Both the position numbers and the translations under genes were made by a program. Positions 45,685 through 58,304 of a stretch of 64,000 nucleotides of DNA are shown one piece after another. The DNA is from Agapanthus africanus (lineage: Eukaryota; Streptophyta; Magnoliopsida; Asparagales; Amaryllidaceae): positions 776,501,864 through 776,565,863 of the forward strand of contig CM057338.1 in NCBI GenBank assembly GCA_030015575.1, written 5' to 3'. Below the pieces are notes generated by a model. That model had not been told where the DNA came from. It saw nothing but the letters and a program-made list of their open reading frames with translations, and ran no database searches. Position 1 is the stretch's first letter; the number at the start of each line of letters is the position of its first letter.

Positions 45685-47640
45685 TAAATGGTCCCTAGTC
45701 GTGGGAGTTTCGAGACAGGGCATCGATTCTCCAGAGTAGACTAGTGTATACAGTCGTGACCCCGACGAGGGGCGGTGGCCGGTCTCACAAGCCACTGGTG
45801 TCAGTTGGATCACCTAAGATGTATACAGGTGCTCATTGGGTTATGAGTACACCGGACAGGACTCGCTGGGAACCTGCTAGTTGGGATTATACTTGACGTC
45901 AGATAGCAGTTCCCTGGTGACATGTGTACAGGTTAGTTCATCGACCTGGGGATCGTCATTTGTCTCGTGTGAGTTCCCACTGTACTTTGATTACTACCCT
46001 ACCACGGCTCAAAGGAGTCGTGCAAACAGGTTTTAGTTGGGTACAGTCCCGAGCCACATGGAGGCAGTGAGCGGATCTTCAGGGGTTCGTCTCTCCCGGT
46101 ATTGGGGGTGAGGTCGCGCTGTGTCTAGGAGAGCCATTACACGAAGTCCTTGGCCAAGGCAGGAGATTTACTGGTAGGTATTCCAGTAGTATCTCAGGGT
46201 GTTCTGGGCTACACTCCGACACGACTTGTACCGCTTTTGGGGGTCTGACTTTTACCAACCCCCTAGGCCCGACATGCGATGCTCATAGACGAACGGACCG
46301 GACTGTACGGATATTGTCACTGACAGGCTCAGTAGGGTGTCAGGATGAGTTTGCTCATCGACGTCCCTTTTGGTCAATAGCTGGTGGCCCGTCACGTATT
46401 GGCTTATACCTCTGACGTGCTAGTGGTTAAATCCACAGCCATAGTATTGACGAGTCTTTAGAGTCCACCACACTTTCAGTTATTCAGCTTTCGGGCGAAA
46501 CGCTGTAGAGGCCGTATGGAGATATGGCAGGGTCCGATCAGATACGTGCGGTATTGCACGGATCAGGATCGGACGGTTTGTACTAGAGGCCGTATAGATA
46601 TATGGCAGGGTTCGATCAGATACGTGCGGTATTGCACGGATCAGGATCGAACGGATATTACTATCCGGCTTTGGTTTAAGCCGGATCCTAGTTTAGTACA
46701 GTGTAGATTTTGTCTCTTTGCATTTGTATCCGGACGGAATACAGATGCGGGTGTGTATGCACAGTATCGGGGTTTTCCTGTAATTTATTACGGGACCAGT
46801 TTTCTGGAGTTGCCTGTTTGCATTCCGTTCCGGCCGGTTTTCCTTTGTTCTTTCCCGGCCGGACTTTTCCGATGGAGGGGGTTGTTTGCAAGTTGTGCAA
46901 ATAACTTTTGTGGAGGGGGTTTCTTGCATATGGATTAATTATGATAGCATCTTTTTGATACCATTCTTTCTTCCATCACTTGCATTAATGAGGGTATGGG
47001 TTGATTAAGGTGTAAGCATGGTTGATGTTTTCTTGTCTTTGGATATGGTCACCTTCTCTTTCTCCTACACTCACCTCCCTCTTGATTTGGTTTCATATCC
47101 CTCCACCATTCCTCATTTTGGACAAGGCCGGCCACTATGGTTGAGGATGAGAGAAATTTGCATTTTTGGTGTGACACAATTTCTTCATCTCATTCTTCTA
47201 GTTTTGGAAAAATGAAAGCACCATTTTTCCTTAACCTTATTCCTCCATCAAGTCAACTACAAACCCTAAATGAGACAAGCATCATCTACACTACATTCTA
47301 CAGCAAATCTTGGGCATGTCGACTTGCCGGCTTCATGCCCGAGTTGCCTCGGTATTGAGGCGGGAGCCCGTAAAAGATACAGACGATGTGGTGCCCTATC
47401 CGACGAGGAGGAGACGGACGGAGATCCCGCGAGGAGATCGGCGTGGAGATGAAGACCGAAGGACTCGTATCAGTCGGTATATCTCTTCCCATCTTGTAGT
47501 TAGCTAGAACTAGTTTAATGGCCCGATCCGGGGTTTAGTGCGCGGTGGTGCCGGTTTGTAAAGTTCGCAAAATTAAAGTTTATCACCGTTTCCGCATTTG
47601 GCCGTCGGATTGACGCCTGGGGCGCCGCCGTGCACTTACA
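45685..47640 (+). repeat. 5' LTR of N3, part 2
   Basis: Resumes after the second ATCCT copy and runs to TGCACTTACA. Tandem hairpins at 46532-46574 (GTCCGATC/GATCGGAC) and 46610-46652 (GTTCGATC/GATCGAAC). The 140-codon frame 46516-46938 overlaps these hairpins and recurs in the 3' LTR; I do not call it a gene. Confidence 0.9.
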
Positions 47641-47641
47641 G

Positions 47642-47653
47642 TGGTATCAGAGC
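47642..47653 (+). other. primer-binding site (initiator Met tRNA), N3
   Basis: TGGTATCAGAGC one base after the 5' LTR. Confidence 0.93.
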
Positions 47654-49111
47654 CTCGCCATTAACTTCGTCTAGCTTTGTTTGATGTGTTTTTCAGTTCC
47701 GATCGACCAAAATTCCAAAAATCCAATTTTAGCTCACATCAGTTTTCTGTTAAAATTTTTTGGTGTCTAAAAATTTTTCAGGTAGTCTCAGAATGATGTG
47801 CAGGGAGTTCTGAGAACTCTGGGAAAATTCGAGACAATGATCCCTCAGCTCGAGCGCGGAACCGCGGCAAAACCCCCCTTGTTGCCGCGGTTCCGCCGCA
47901 GGTTGGTGGGATCAATGCTTCAAAATTCTCCAGTGGGCTTCTGGGTTGTAATTAGGGGTTTTGGAATATTAAGATTGGGCCCAGAATTTCTGTGAGTGCT
48001 ACAGTATTGCTTGGGGGCCCACTTGTTAATTTTTGATCGATCGGATATTTTAAACACATTTTTCACAGTATTTACATTATATCTGCGACCGTGAATGTCA
48101 CTCGATCGGTAAATCCGGTCTAACTGCTATAGCCCGGTTAGACGGATTTGCGAACGTGACTTTCACGTTGATGTTCTGTGATTTTGCTGTGATGTTGCGG
48201 ATCGGTCGTGGGGGATAGCCTGGATGCAATGCTAGTACAGTGTTGTTGTATTATGTACATTTGATATTGCGGGGCGAGCGTCCGACATGTGGACTGCCGT
48301 CACTGCCTGATTGTATTATTCTTTTGGGGCACGACCTGGTTGCGGTCGATGTACCCGTTGTATGTATATTTTACTTTCTGTACTAGGGTTACCCCGCGGA
48401 GGGGTGCACGGATAGCCGGGTTCTAGAGGGCAACAAGCCCGCATCTCATGGCATTGAGACGGAGGGGGCTTCAGTCTGGAATTGGCGGGCTATTCGCCGC
48501 ACTCGTAGGGGGTACAGGTTGACCCAGGAGGGGTGCCCAAGTTACCGGATTCCGTGAAGTGCTGGGTGGTCCATTCACGGGGCTGAAGGGGGCTGCCTCG
48601 CTTCAGGTTTTGGCGGGTGACTTGCCGCGCCCGTAGGGGTCTAGGATTTCATTGCACAGGCTATCCACACGACCAGGGGAACGTCGGGTTTCAGTAGTGG
48701 CTCTGTGAAACCCGGGGATCCCAGATATCTGTATTGTTCTGTGATGCTGTACATTTCTGTGATGTTGCATTTTTTTTCACGCCTTGAGTGAAATATAATA
48801 TATTGGTATATATATATATTAGTAGATGTTGTATATGTTTTTCATCCGTGCTAGTCCAGTCCCCGCTCTGCCGTTAGTTAGCTAACCTAACGGGTGATGA
48901 CGGGACCCAGTGGCGAATGCGGATGGCATATACGTACGTCAGTATATTTTCGTTCTTTGTGGTGTAATCAATTGATGGGACTGCGTTGATTCGGATCAAT
49001 GCAAGTTAAACAAACCTAATCTGATGTTGTTGGAACACTTTTCAAAAAGCTGTTATTGCAAGGACGTTCACTTTTGTTTTGCATCGTGGTATTCATTTGG
49101 AATATCCTGCT
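47654..49111 (+). other. non-coding 5' leader of N3
   Basis: Contains the long GC hairpin (47856-47896), a 13-bp bulged stem (48111-48149), a short aacgtga/tcacgtt hairpin (about 48153-48169) and the duplicated GC-rich module (about 48390-48660). No coding frame recognised. Confidence 0.72.
47856..47896 (+). ncRNA. long GC-rich leader hairpin of N3
   Basis: Perfect 15-bp stem (47856-47870 with 47882-47896, GCGGAACCGCGGCAA) closing an 11-nt loop, about 200 nt from the primer site. The best-formed member of the set. Confidence 0.82.
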
Positions 49112-49300
49112 CCTCAGTCGACGAGGCAAGGGCCGAGATCCCTTCACCGGGAGTGACCCCTTGGACAGAAGTTTGCGTCAGGGCACTAACTTCACTATAG
49201 CCGATTACTTTTGCTTTGCATCGCGGTATTCATTTGGAATATCCTGCACCTCATTCTACGGGGAAAGAGCCGAGATCCCTTCACCGGGAGTGACCTCTTT
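49112..49300 (+). ncRNA. twin leader hairpins of N3
   Basis: First unit aaggg/ccctt (49128-49162) preceded by cctc/gagg (49112-49126). Second unit aaagag/ctcttt (49264-49300) preceded by a cctc/gggg helix. Confidence 0.7.
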
Positions 49301-49438
49301 AGTAAAGGTTTTCGTCACTATATTTTCTAAAAAGCTATCCGTTCCTTCAACGATATCAAGTTCATTACGTTAAAGGTTTTCGCCAGAAACCATTCGTAGC
49401 CCTCCGTCGTTTCATATGGATAGTCAATAGTATTCAAG

Positions 49439-49648
49439 CTGTGTATGTTGGCCAAAGTCAAGGCACAGTGTTTGGTAGCTGTTGGTTATTCATATGCAGC
49501 ATAGATAGATGTGTTGGTTTGGGGCAGTCGTACTGCCATTTTGGCCCAAGTCAAGGGTATGTACGGGTGGGCTCAAATTAACCTGGAGAATGACGGGTTG
49601 AACTTGACATGTGACTTATGATATTTTGGCCAAAGTCAAGGTCATAAG
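49439..49648 (+). ncRNA. triple stem-loop array in N3 leader
   Basis: Stem-loops at 49439-49468 (ctgtg/cacag), 49529-49565 (cgtac/gtacg) and 49615-49648 (cttatga/tcataag). Loops carry GGCCAAAGTCAAGG; the middle one has a single change (GGCCCAAG). The stem order is that of N1. Confidence 0.75.
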
Positions 49649-49953
49649 AGCATGGGGCAGAAATCACATCGGGAGTTTCAAAAGAACTGAAACTTGCCAG
49701 ATATGCGCATACCTTCTGGAGTGTGATACCGTGAGCGGATTCCGTCACGTTATCATGCGATGAGAGTTGGATCCCGATTCCCACTGATGAGTTGGTTTAC
49801 TCCTCGGGTGACCCCGACTAATTCTTCTTTCAGGTTTGGAGGAGAATTTGAGGTACAGTGGGAGGTTTCCAGATTAGATTAAGTGATAACCATTCTGATC
49901 TAGGTTAGAGTGCACGCTGAGTGTTTCTTTTCTCTCTCTCTCTGGCAGCGACC

Positions 49954-52900
49954 ATTGACCCGACCCTAGACTTTGACTCAGTGACCAAGTTGACCGAACC
50001 TTCTTAACACTGGCTTTTGGATTGTCAGAGTTGCAGACCTCATTGCCACTCCTACTTTTACCCTTTTCTCCAGGACACCCCGTATTACTACGAACGTCCA
50101 CTTCCATTGGACAAAACCATCGTATGGTTAGATACGAACTCGAAGGAATTCGAGGATGGTTTCCGGTTCTGGAGAAAACGGATAGGATTATTCAGTTGTC
50201 TTTTCCCTTTTACCTTCTCTCAAGTTACGAGTACTCCTTAGTTTAGGAGATAGTACACCTATTACGCAAATTGGATAGTCTTCTTCCAAACCATAGGCTG
50301 GTGCCGACCGGTAGGGAATGAAGAAAACCAATTAGCCTAAACGGTGTGCAGAAGGCATTAAGATTAAGACAAAGCAAGGGATTAGTAAGAGGGCAAAGTA
50401 AATTGCGACTGATATTCACAACCAAACCAAGTTTTTCTTCGCCAATCCTAAATCACCTTTGTATTTCTCCAGGACACTCCGTATCACTACGAAGATCCAC
50501 AGTTTATTGGATACTCCATCGTATGGTTATATACGAACTCGAAAGGAACTTGTTCCAGTTCGGGGATGGATTCTGGTCCAGGAGAAATAGGAATAAGGTT
50601 TATTCGGTTGTCTTTTATCTTCACCTTCTCTCGCATTGCGAGTGCTCCTAGGATTAGGACAGTACACCCATTATGCTTATTGGATAGTCTTCTTCCAAAC
50701 CATAGGCTGGTGCCGAACGGTAGGGAAGGAAGAAAACCAATTGGCCTAAAGGGGTGTGCAGAAGGCAATGACTAAAGACATATAAAGGGATTTGGAGAGG
50801 TGGCAAAGAATTATACGGTTATAGTTGTGAATCTGGATAATGGTAGAGGCATTACTAGGAATACCAGGATACCCCATCGAAACATTTCAATGTTTCAGTT
50901 TCACTGTGTACTGTTAAATGAAAACTGATTTCCCGATTAGACACTTGCTTCAGGGTATGTATTTACCAGGTATGATTCTCACATCTGTATGGCTTTACAG
51001 ATGATGAGTGGGAGTAAGTTATTGGGAATTGGGTGATCATCCTCATTATATCGGGATTCGTTGTAATCGGTGATATTTGAGGAGATCACCTGGGCTGTTT
51101 GCCGGTCGGCAAATTTTTGGTTTTGAATATCCGCTGTTGTGCACCAATTTCAAATTGATATATCTGTACGTCTATTTTTATAGAGTGAGATATACCTTTT
51201 GATATTATGTCGATGACATTTACCTATATCAGTGGATGGTTAGGTAAGGAGCATTAAACAGCGGTGTAATTCTTCTTAACCATAAGTACAGTTTTCAACC
51301 TACGACACACAGTGAAAGAGTTGTTAGACTCAGCGGACTTATACAGAGTATTGTATGTTGTCCGGTGTCCATTAGGACAGAGGGGTTGGTCCTCATACTA
51401 TATTCTGTTTACTTTTAACTTCTCTAGTTCTTAGACATGTGTTTCGTAGAAACACAGGGTCTAAGTTTTGAGGAGTTATAGGTATTTGAATAGAGTAGAG
51501 AACCAGGTGTAGCAAGTATCGGGATTCTTCAAGGTTCACCGAAGATGTAGATACTTGTGTATCGTATTCAGTTGATAGTAATGATAAAGAGAAATTGCTT
51601 CTCTTTCAGGTTACTCATAATTGGAAGCATTCCTAAGTTGAGTAACGCTGATCGGCCTCTCTCCATTTAGTTGACATGCACTGGAGACAGCTGCATGATT
51701 TGAATCTGGTTCAATTAAATCAGTGCCTCTGGTTCTATATTGGATATAGTATAGTTCATATCTTAACATTGTTAAGGTACGGGGAGTTGTCCGGCTTATG
51801 ATTAAAACCAGACTCTGGATAACTCAAGGCACGTTTCTGTAATGGCTGTTTGTGGGTTGACCCAGGCTATGACGAGGGTTGATTTTCTACCATAAGAAAG
51901 ATCAATAGTGATATTGTTCTTAACTCGCCACATTTTAAAAGAAATGGTTATTTTTCAGAAAACAGTAGTGGGAGTATGGTAGAACTGGAAGTGATTCCAG
52001 AACCGCAAACGATTGCTGAAGATTTGATAAGGAACCTAAAGATTCAATCTGATTTGACATTCCATTGGCCACTCCGCAGATAAGGTGGGTAACTTCAGGC
52101 ACCCGAGAGGTACTCCGGTAGCCTCAAGGACGGTGACAGGGAAGTTCTTGTTTGCCCACACTTACCATTGCTGTTGTTCCAGACTGTGAGACCCGGCAGG
52201 AGGATGAGTATAGCATCGTTCTAAACTAGCTTTAGAAGTGTACGTCTATATGACTCTGCCAGAGGGTTGTCGTAGTCAGTGGGAGCAGCGGAAGCATTGG
52301 TGGACAGGTGGCTTATGTCTATTTATAGACTAAAGCAGATATAGCAGAGATAGATCATCTGTTTCTGATGTGACAGTCATAGGTTTGACGTCATCAGAAT
52401 AGGGGATGGATCTGTTGAGAAGGTAGTGGGAATTGATATTCCTATACTACGATCGGTTATACTTTGGTCGTCACACAGTGGTCTCTCCACATGGGACTTG
52501 GACATTATATCAGACATACTGGTTACTAGATCTATGTTTTTTAGATCTAGATTTGGGTGGTTTCCCAATCAGGGTACTTTGACAGCATTCTAAGAGTATT
52601 TAGAATGGACGACTCCTGGCACGGTAGTGTACTTGCAGGTGATGGAGTCACCCTCTCTAAAGGTGTCTTATAGACTAAAGTGGAGAGGGATGCGCATGAT
52701 TGGCAGATCACTTGCTTAGGCAATTGAGTCAATCATGAGATGTCAAGTACCACACCAGATGTTGTTCTTGCACCAGATGCAATAAGTTGATATTGATCCA
52801 ATCCTGGAGAAACAGTCGGAAGCAGTTTTAGAACATAAGTGGATGTTCTAGGGATATGATGACGACAGCCTCATTTGGGAGACAGTTATCATTCCAGGCT

Positions 52901-53320
52901 TCCAAGGTGACATGGACGACAAGGAGGTTGTCAGAGTTATAGTTTTTCCTTCTGACGAGGGGCAGTGTTTTGGATAGGTGATCCAAGGCAATACTGAGGG
53001 TGGCATGGCGCAGGATACTGATTAAGTTCAGTTGACGATACAGTCTAAGAAGTTTGGATTTGGAGTTCATTTATGAGCTCGGTCCCATCAGACACCCAGA
53101 CACTCTAAGACAGGTATTGCTCATTTCGGGAGATGGCTTTCTCCGCGAACTTGAGATATAGAGGGACATAGAAAGAAACATCTAGGCGGATCCACTCACT
53201 GAGGCTATTCCTCGAACGCAAGAGTTTCGCAAACAGGCTTTATGAGACTGACTAGTAGAGGAGTTGGGTGTTCGGTATCACACGGGCTGTGAGTATGCGA
53301 CATCGCAATAATTAGCCTTG
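49954..53320 (+). pseudogene. decayed Ty1/copia pol of N3
   Basis: Begins at the ATT that replaces the pol ATG, just after a pyrimidine tract and CAG. Runs through the tandem modules (about 50070-50770) and integrase, RT and RNase H remnants to the polypurine tract. No frame survives. Its breaks resemble those of N4, so the decayed state was inherited by both copies. Confidence 0.8.
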
Positions 53321-53321
53321 A

Positions 53322-53336
53322 GTGCAAGTGGGAGAT
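53322..53336 (+). other. polypurine tract of N3
   Basis: GTGCAAGTGGGAGAT directly before TGTTGG of the 3' LTR. Confidence 0.85.
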
Positions 53337-55552
53337 TGTTGGAGATAGTGCCCTCAGAGTCAATTATTGGATCACAGGCACGTGATTGCAATGATTGAGG
53401 GAGGACCTATCCCGGTACGACAGTCTTACTCGAGATGATAGTTTGCTATCTGGTTCACCTTTATCATCGTGTACTATTTCAGGTGACCTTACAGGTCGCT
53501 ATTACACGTTGATAGAGCCCCTAGGATTCTTGCTTGACCACCAGCGGTATGAGGGCGATCATATAAGTGGGAGCTGGTAGTCTTTAAGCACATCCTTAAA
53601 TGGTCCCTAGTCGTGGGAGTTTCGAGACAGGGCATCGATTCTCCAGAGTAGACTAGTGTATACAGTCGAGACCCCGACGAGGGGCAGTGGCCGGTCTCAC
53701 AAGCCACTGGTGTCAGTTGGATCACCTAAGATGTATACAGGTGCTCATTGGGTTATGAGTACACCGGACAGGACTCGCTGGGAACCTGCTAGTTGGGATT
53801 ATACTTAACGTCAGATAGCAGTTCCCTGGTGACATGTGTACAGGTTAGTTCATCGACCTGGGGATCGTCATTTGTCTCGTGTGAGTTCCCACTGTACTTT
53901 GATTACTACCCTACCATGGCTCAAAGGAGTCGTGCAAACAGGTTTTAGTTGGGTACAGTCCCGAGCCACATGGAGGCAGTGAGCGGATCTTCAGGGGTTC
54001 GTCTCTCCCGGTATTGGGGGTGAGGTCGCGCTGTGTCTAGGTGAGCCATTACACGAAGTCCTTGGCCAAGGCAGGAGATTTACTGGTAGGTATTCCAGTA
54101 GTATCTCAGGGTGTTCTGGGCTACACTCCGACACGACTTGTACCGCTTTTTGGGGTCTGACTTTTACCAACCCCCTAGGCCCGACATGCGATGCTCATAG
54201 ACGAACGGACCGGACTGTACGGATATTGTCACTGACAGGCTCAGTAGGGTGTCAGGATGAGTTTGCTCATCGACGTCCCTTTTGGTCAATAGCTGGTGGC
54301 CCGTCACGTATTGGCTTATACCTCTGACGTGCTAGTGGTTAAATCCACAGCCATAGTATTGACGAGTCTTTAGAGTCCACCACACTTTCAGTTACTCAGC
54401 TTTCGGGCGAAACGCTGTAGAGGCTGTATGGAGATATGGCAGGGTCCGATCAGATACGTGCGGTATTGCACGGATCAGGATCGGACGGTTTGTACTAGAG
54501 GCCGTATAGATATATGGCAGGGTTCGATCAGATACGTGCGGTATTGCACGGATCAGGATCGAACGGATATTACTAGCTGGCTTTGGTTTAAGCCGGATCC
54601 TAGTTTAGTACAGTGTAGATTTTGTCTCTTTGCATTTGTATCCGGACGGAATACAGATGCGAGTGTGTATGCACAGTATCGGGGTTTTCCTGTAATTTAT
54701 TACGGGACCAGTTTTCTGGAGTTGCCAGTTTGCATTCCGTTCCGGCCGGTTTTCCTTTGTTCTTTCCCGGCCGGACTTTTCCGATGGAGGGAGTTGTTTG
54801 CAAGTTGTGCAAATAACTTTTGTGGAGGAGGTTTCTTGCATATGGATTAATTATAATAGCATCTTTTTGATACCATTCTTTCTTCCATCACTTGCATTAA
54901 TGAGGGTATGGGTTGATTAAGGTGTAAGCATGGTTGATGTTTTCTTGTCTTTGGATATGGTCACCTTCTCTTTCTCCTACACTCACCTCCCTCTTGATTT
55001 GGTTTCATATCCCTCCACCATTCCTCATTTTGGACAAGGCCGGCCACTATGGTTGAGGATGAGAGAAATTTGCATTTTTGGTGTGACACAATTTCTTCAT
55101 CTCATTCTTCTAGTTTTGGAAAAATGAAAGCACCATTTTTCCTTAACCTTATTCCTCCATCAAGTCAACTACAAACCCCAAATGAGACAAGCATCATCTA
55201 CACTACATTCTACAGCAAATCTTAGGCATGTCGACTTGCCGGCTTCATGCCCGAGTTGCCTCGGTATTGAGGCGGGAGCCCGTAAAAGATACAGACGATG
55301 TGGTGCCCTATCCAACGAGGAGGAGACGGACAGAGATCCCGCGAGGAGATCGGCGTGGAGATGAAGACCGAAGGACTCGTATCAGTCGGTATATCTCTTC
55401 CCATCTTGTAGTTAGCTAGAACTAGTTTATTGGCCCGATCCGGGGTTTAGTGCGCGGTGGTGCCGGTTTGCAAAGTTCGCAAAATTAAAGTTTATCACCG
55501 TTTCCGCATTTGGCCGTCGGATTGACGGCCGGGGCGCCGCCGTGCACTTACA
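53337..55552 (+). repeat. 3' LTR of N3
   Basis: 2,216 bp, uninterrupted, used here as reference for the N LTR. Tandem hairpins at 54444-54486 and 54522-54564. Followed by CCTAA. Confidence 0.93.
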
Positions 55553-55557
55553 CCTAA

Positions 55558-56265
55558 AGTGCTCAACACTTGAGCGGAGTTCAAATAATCCCAGAATATG
55601 TCACTGTACCAGTGATCCAGCCGTAGAAGGGTCAAGCCAATGCCTCACATGTGGCACGCCATACTGCCCCAAACCCGAAGGTTTAAAAGGCAGTTCAAGA
55701 CGGTCACATAATCGAGTTAAGATTTGTTTTCTTCTAGAGGGTCCACCGCTTAACTTGTACAATTTTTCCGAAAGATTTAAACCCGATAAAAATTCAATAC
55801 TTGAAAGTTTTACGTGCCGGGAAAAAGTGGGTTAATGATATAAGTTCAACTAGTTTAACAATTTCTAAATATCCGGAAAGAAATACGAATTTAAATATTC
55901 CGATCGAATCTACTATTACAAAATAAACCCCAGATTTAAACAACACTGGAATCACTTTTAAAAATATCCAGAAGCATCAACAAGCACCTACGGATATCAC
56001 CAGAAAAGCCACGTGTCGCCAATCCATTAATCCGCCGCGGAACCGCCGCGCAAGTATGCTTGCGCCGCGGTTCCGCCGCCGTTTGGAGGAATTGGGGGCT
56101 CGGGTTTTATGGTAATTCTTAGAATTCCCTGCTGATTTTTTTAAATATTTTTAATTCAGAAAAATCCCAAAATTTAAAAAATTTCCAGAGAGGGGTCCAA
56201 TTTTGTCATTTCGGGTTCGATCGGAGTTTTAACTTCGTAAACACATCGCCTAATGCTCTAGCTAG
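55558..56265 (-). other. leader of P2, part 2
   Basis: Continues 34283-35250 after the N3 insertion and matches P1 about 17725-18432. Includes the long GC hairpin at 56037-56076 (GCGGAACC/GGTTCCGC outer stem, GCGCAAG/CTTGCGC inner stem), about 190 nt from the primer site. Confidence 0.85.
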
Positions 56266-56277
56266 GCTCTGATACCA
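56266..56277 (-). other. primer-binding site (initiator Met tRNA), P2
   Basis: TGGTATCAGAGC on the minus strand. Confidence 0.93.
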
Positions 56278-56278
56278 C

Positions 56279-58304
56279 TATAGGGTTCCTAGGCACTCTT
56301 GTGAAGGTTTATAAGGCATCAAATATGCCCGGATAAAAATTTAGACGTGCCGAACAACCCAAAGCCGGGATCTTTGCTAGATTATTAGGGTTTAACATAC
56401 AAGATGATAACTTTTATCTAAGTGTGAGGGATTACAACCTTTGTAGTCCGCTCCTATGCTTCACAAGCTCCGAGTAGAAGTCCCTTTGCCGCAATCCACG
56501 ATCTCCCGGACTCATGAGAGGCTCCACGACTCGAACGATCCATACTAGCTTGAAGTATTCCAAATCTCCGATGATCTACCTTGAAGTTGCAAAGACTCAA
56601 GTTTTCTCACTCTAAAGAGATGAACACACTAATCTCATGGGCTAGATGAGATGAGGATGAGAGAGTAGTATTTTTGCTTTCTTTTTAAATCATTTTCTAA
56701 TATTTATTCATCACATAAAGAAAATCAAGTAAGCTTTTTTCAAGAGAGAAGAAGATGATAATGGAAATGATAATCCTAATCATCCTTTTGTGATGAATAG
56801 AAAACAAAGCTATATGATTGATATATTAACCATGGTCAAGGATGAGTGGTCAAGATTTAGTAGAGAATAAACTAGAGTTAGGGTTTGGTTGGGTTAAGAA
56901 TGTGTCATCCATAAATATCTTAAGAATGACAAAAGAAAAAGCTTCTAGAAGGTGCATGAAGCATCTAACCCTAATCAAACCCTAACCTCAATTAATCATC
57001 CTTAAACATGTTTAACAATTAATCATATCATGTCACAATAATATATATCACATATATATTATATATTTGCAACAAAAGAAAATAATACAATTAACATATA
57101 TCGCATATATATCAATGTATCATCCAATGAGAAAATGAAATAATAAAGCGAGCCAATATTAGATAATGTAATACAATATATCATATATATTATTATACAT
57201 TAAATCATCGAATCAACACTTGATCCGACGATCCGGCTATATCGAATATTACCGACTAATATATCATGTACCGATTCATCGAATCAACACTTGATCCGAT
57301 GACCCGGTTCATAACTAAATATCGCGAGAATATAATACGGTGTCCCATATCGCATTATTCTCGGTCCTGCACATATCACATATGTGCCTCTACTCCGTTT
57401 TGCCTGAGCCAAGAAACCTCCGTGTAGGACTCTAAAGAATCGTCAATACGCCGGTAGCAGGTGATGATCATATCAAACACCAACAAGCTGCAAGCGGTCA
57501 GCTAAACGTAACAGCCACCCAGGTATTGAGCGATCAGAAGATCAACAAGCTAGCCTGTGCGTTCTCCTGTGAATCCAATCAGTAACACTCCCGTACAGTC
57601 CGGTCTGTTCGTCTGATATGTCGCATATCAAGTCTAGGGGTGGTATACGTCAGACCCCAGTAACCGATAAGTCGTATCGATGTGTGGCTCATAACGGGTC
57701 GAGAAACTACTAGTAACACTTACCAGTAAATCTCCATATCAGCCCTGGCCAGGGACTTCCAGTTATAGCCAATCGAACACAGCACAACATCAACTCCCTA
57801 TACCGGGAGAGACGAATCCCCTCCTATCGCTCATTGCCTCCATGTGATTCGGGACTGTACCCAAAAGCCATCATTATGCACGCCCTCTTGGACGTGGTAA
57901 GGTGGAAATCAAAGTACAGTGGGAATCACACAAGACTCTATGACGATCTCGGGTCTTCAGACTACCCTGTACCAGTGTCACCGGAGAACTGCCATCTGAC
58001 GTGTGGTATATCACCATCTGGGAGTTCTCTGCGAGTCCGTCCAGTGTACCCAGTCTCCAATGAGCACCCGTACACCATCTCTGATGTCAAACACCGATGG
58101 ATATGGGATCATCCATCACCCATCATATGGGTCAAGATGCGTATACGCTAGTCTACTCTGGTGTATCGATGCCCTGTCTCGATATACCCTCGACTAGGAA
58201 CAGTTATAGGATGTACTCATCGACTACCGCGGCCCCACTAGTATGATCTCATCATAGTCCCAGTAGTCGAGTACAGATCCTAAGGGCTTTATCAACATGT
58301 GAGA
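56279..58304 (-). repeat. truncated 5' LTR of P2
   Basis: Lacks about the first 163 bases of the LTR, including the TATA-like box. The sequence turns back at gaga(t) near 58301-58305. Confidence 0.88.

Larger units (their letters stand above)
35251..55552 (+). mobile_element. N3: decayed-pol copia element nested in P2
   Basis: Plus orientation, flanked by CCTAA (35246-35250 and 55553-55557). 5' LTR in two pieces (35251-35510 and 45685-47640) around N4, primer site, structured leader, pol remnant, polypurine tract and 3' LTR (53337-55552). The pieces of the 5' LTR sum to the length of the 3' LTR (2,216 bp) and differ at roughly 25 sites by eye. It is a recent insertion despite having no usable pol. 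Confidence 0.92.

Noticed and set aside
46516..46938. 140-codon frame in the N3 LTRs (also 54428-54850)
   Set aside because: It overlaps the LTR hairpins, has no family resemblance, and is broken or inverted in other N copies.
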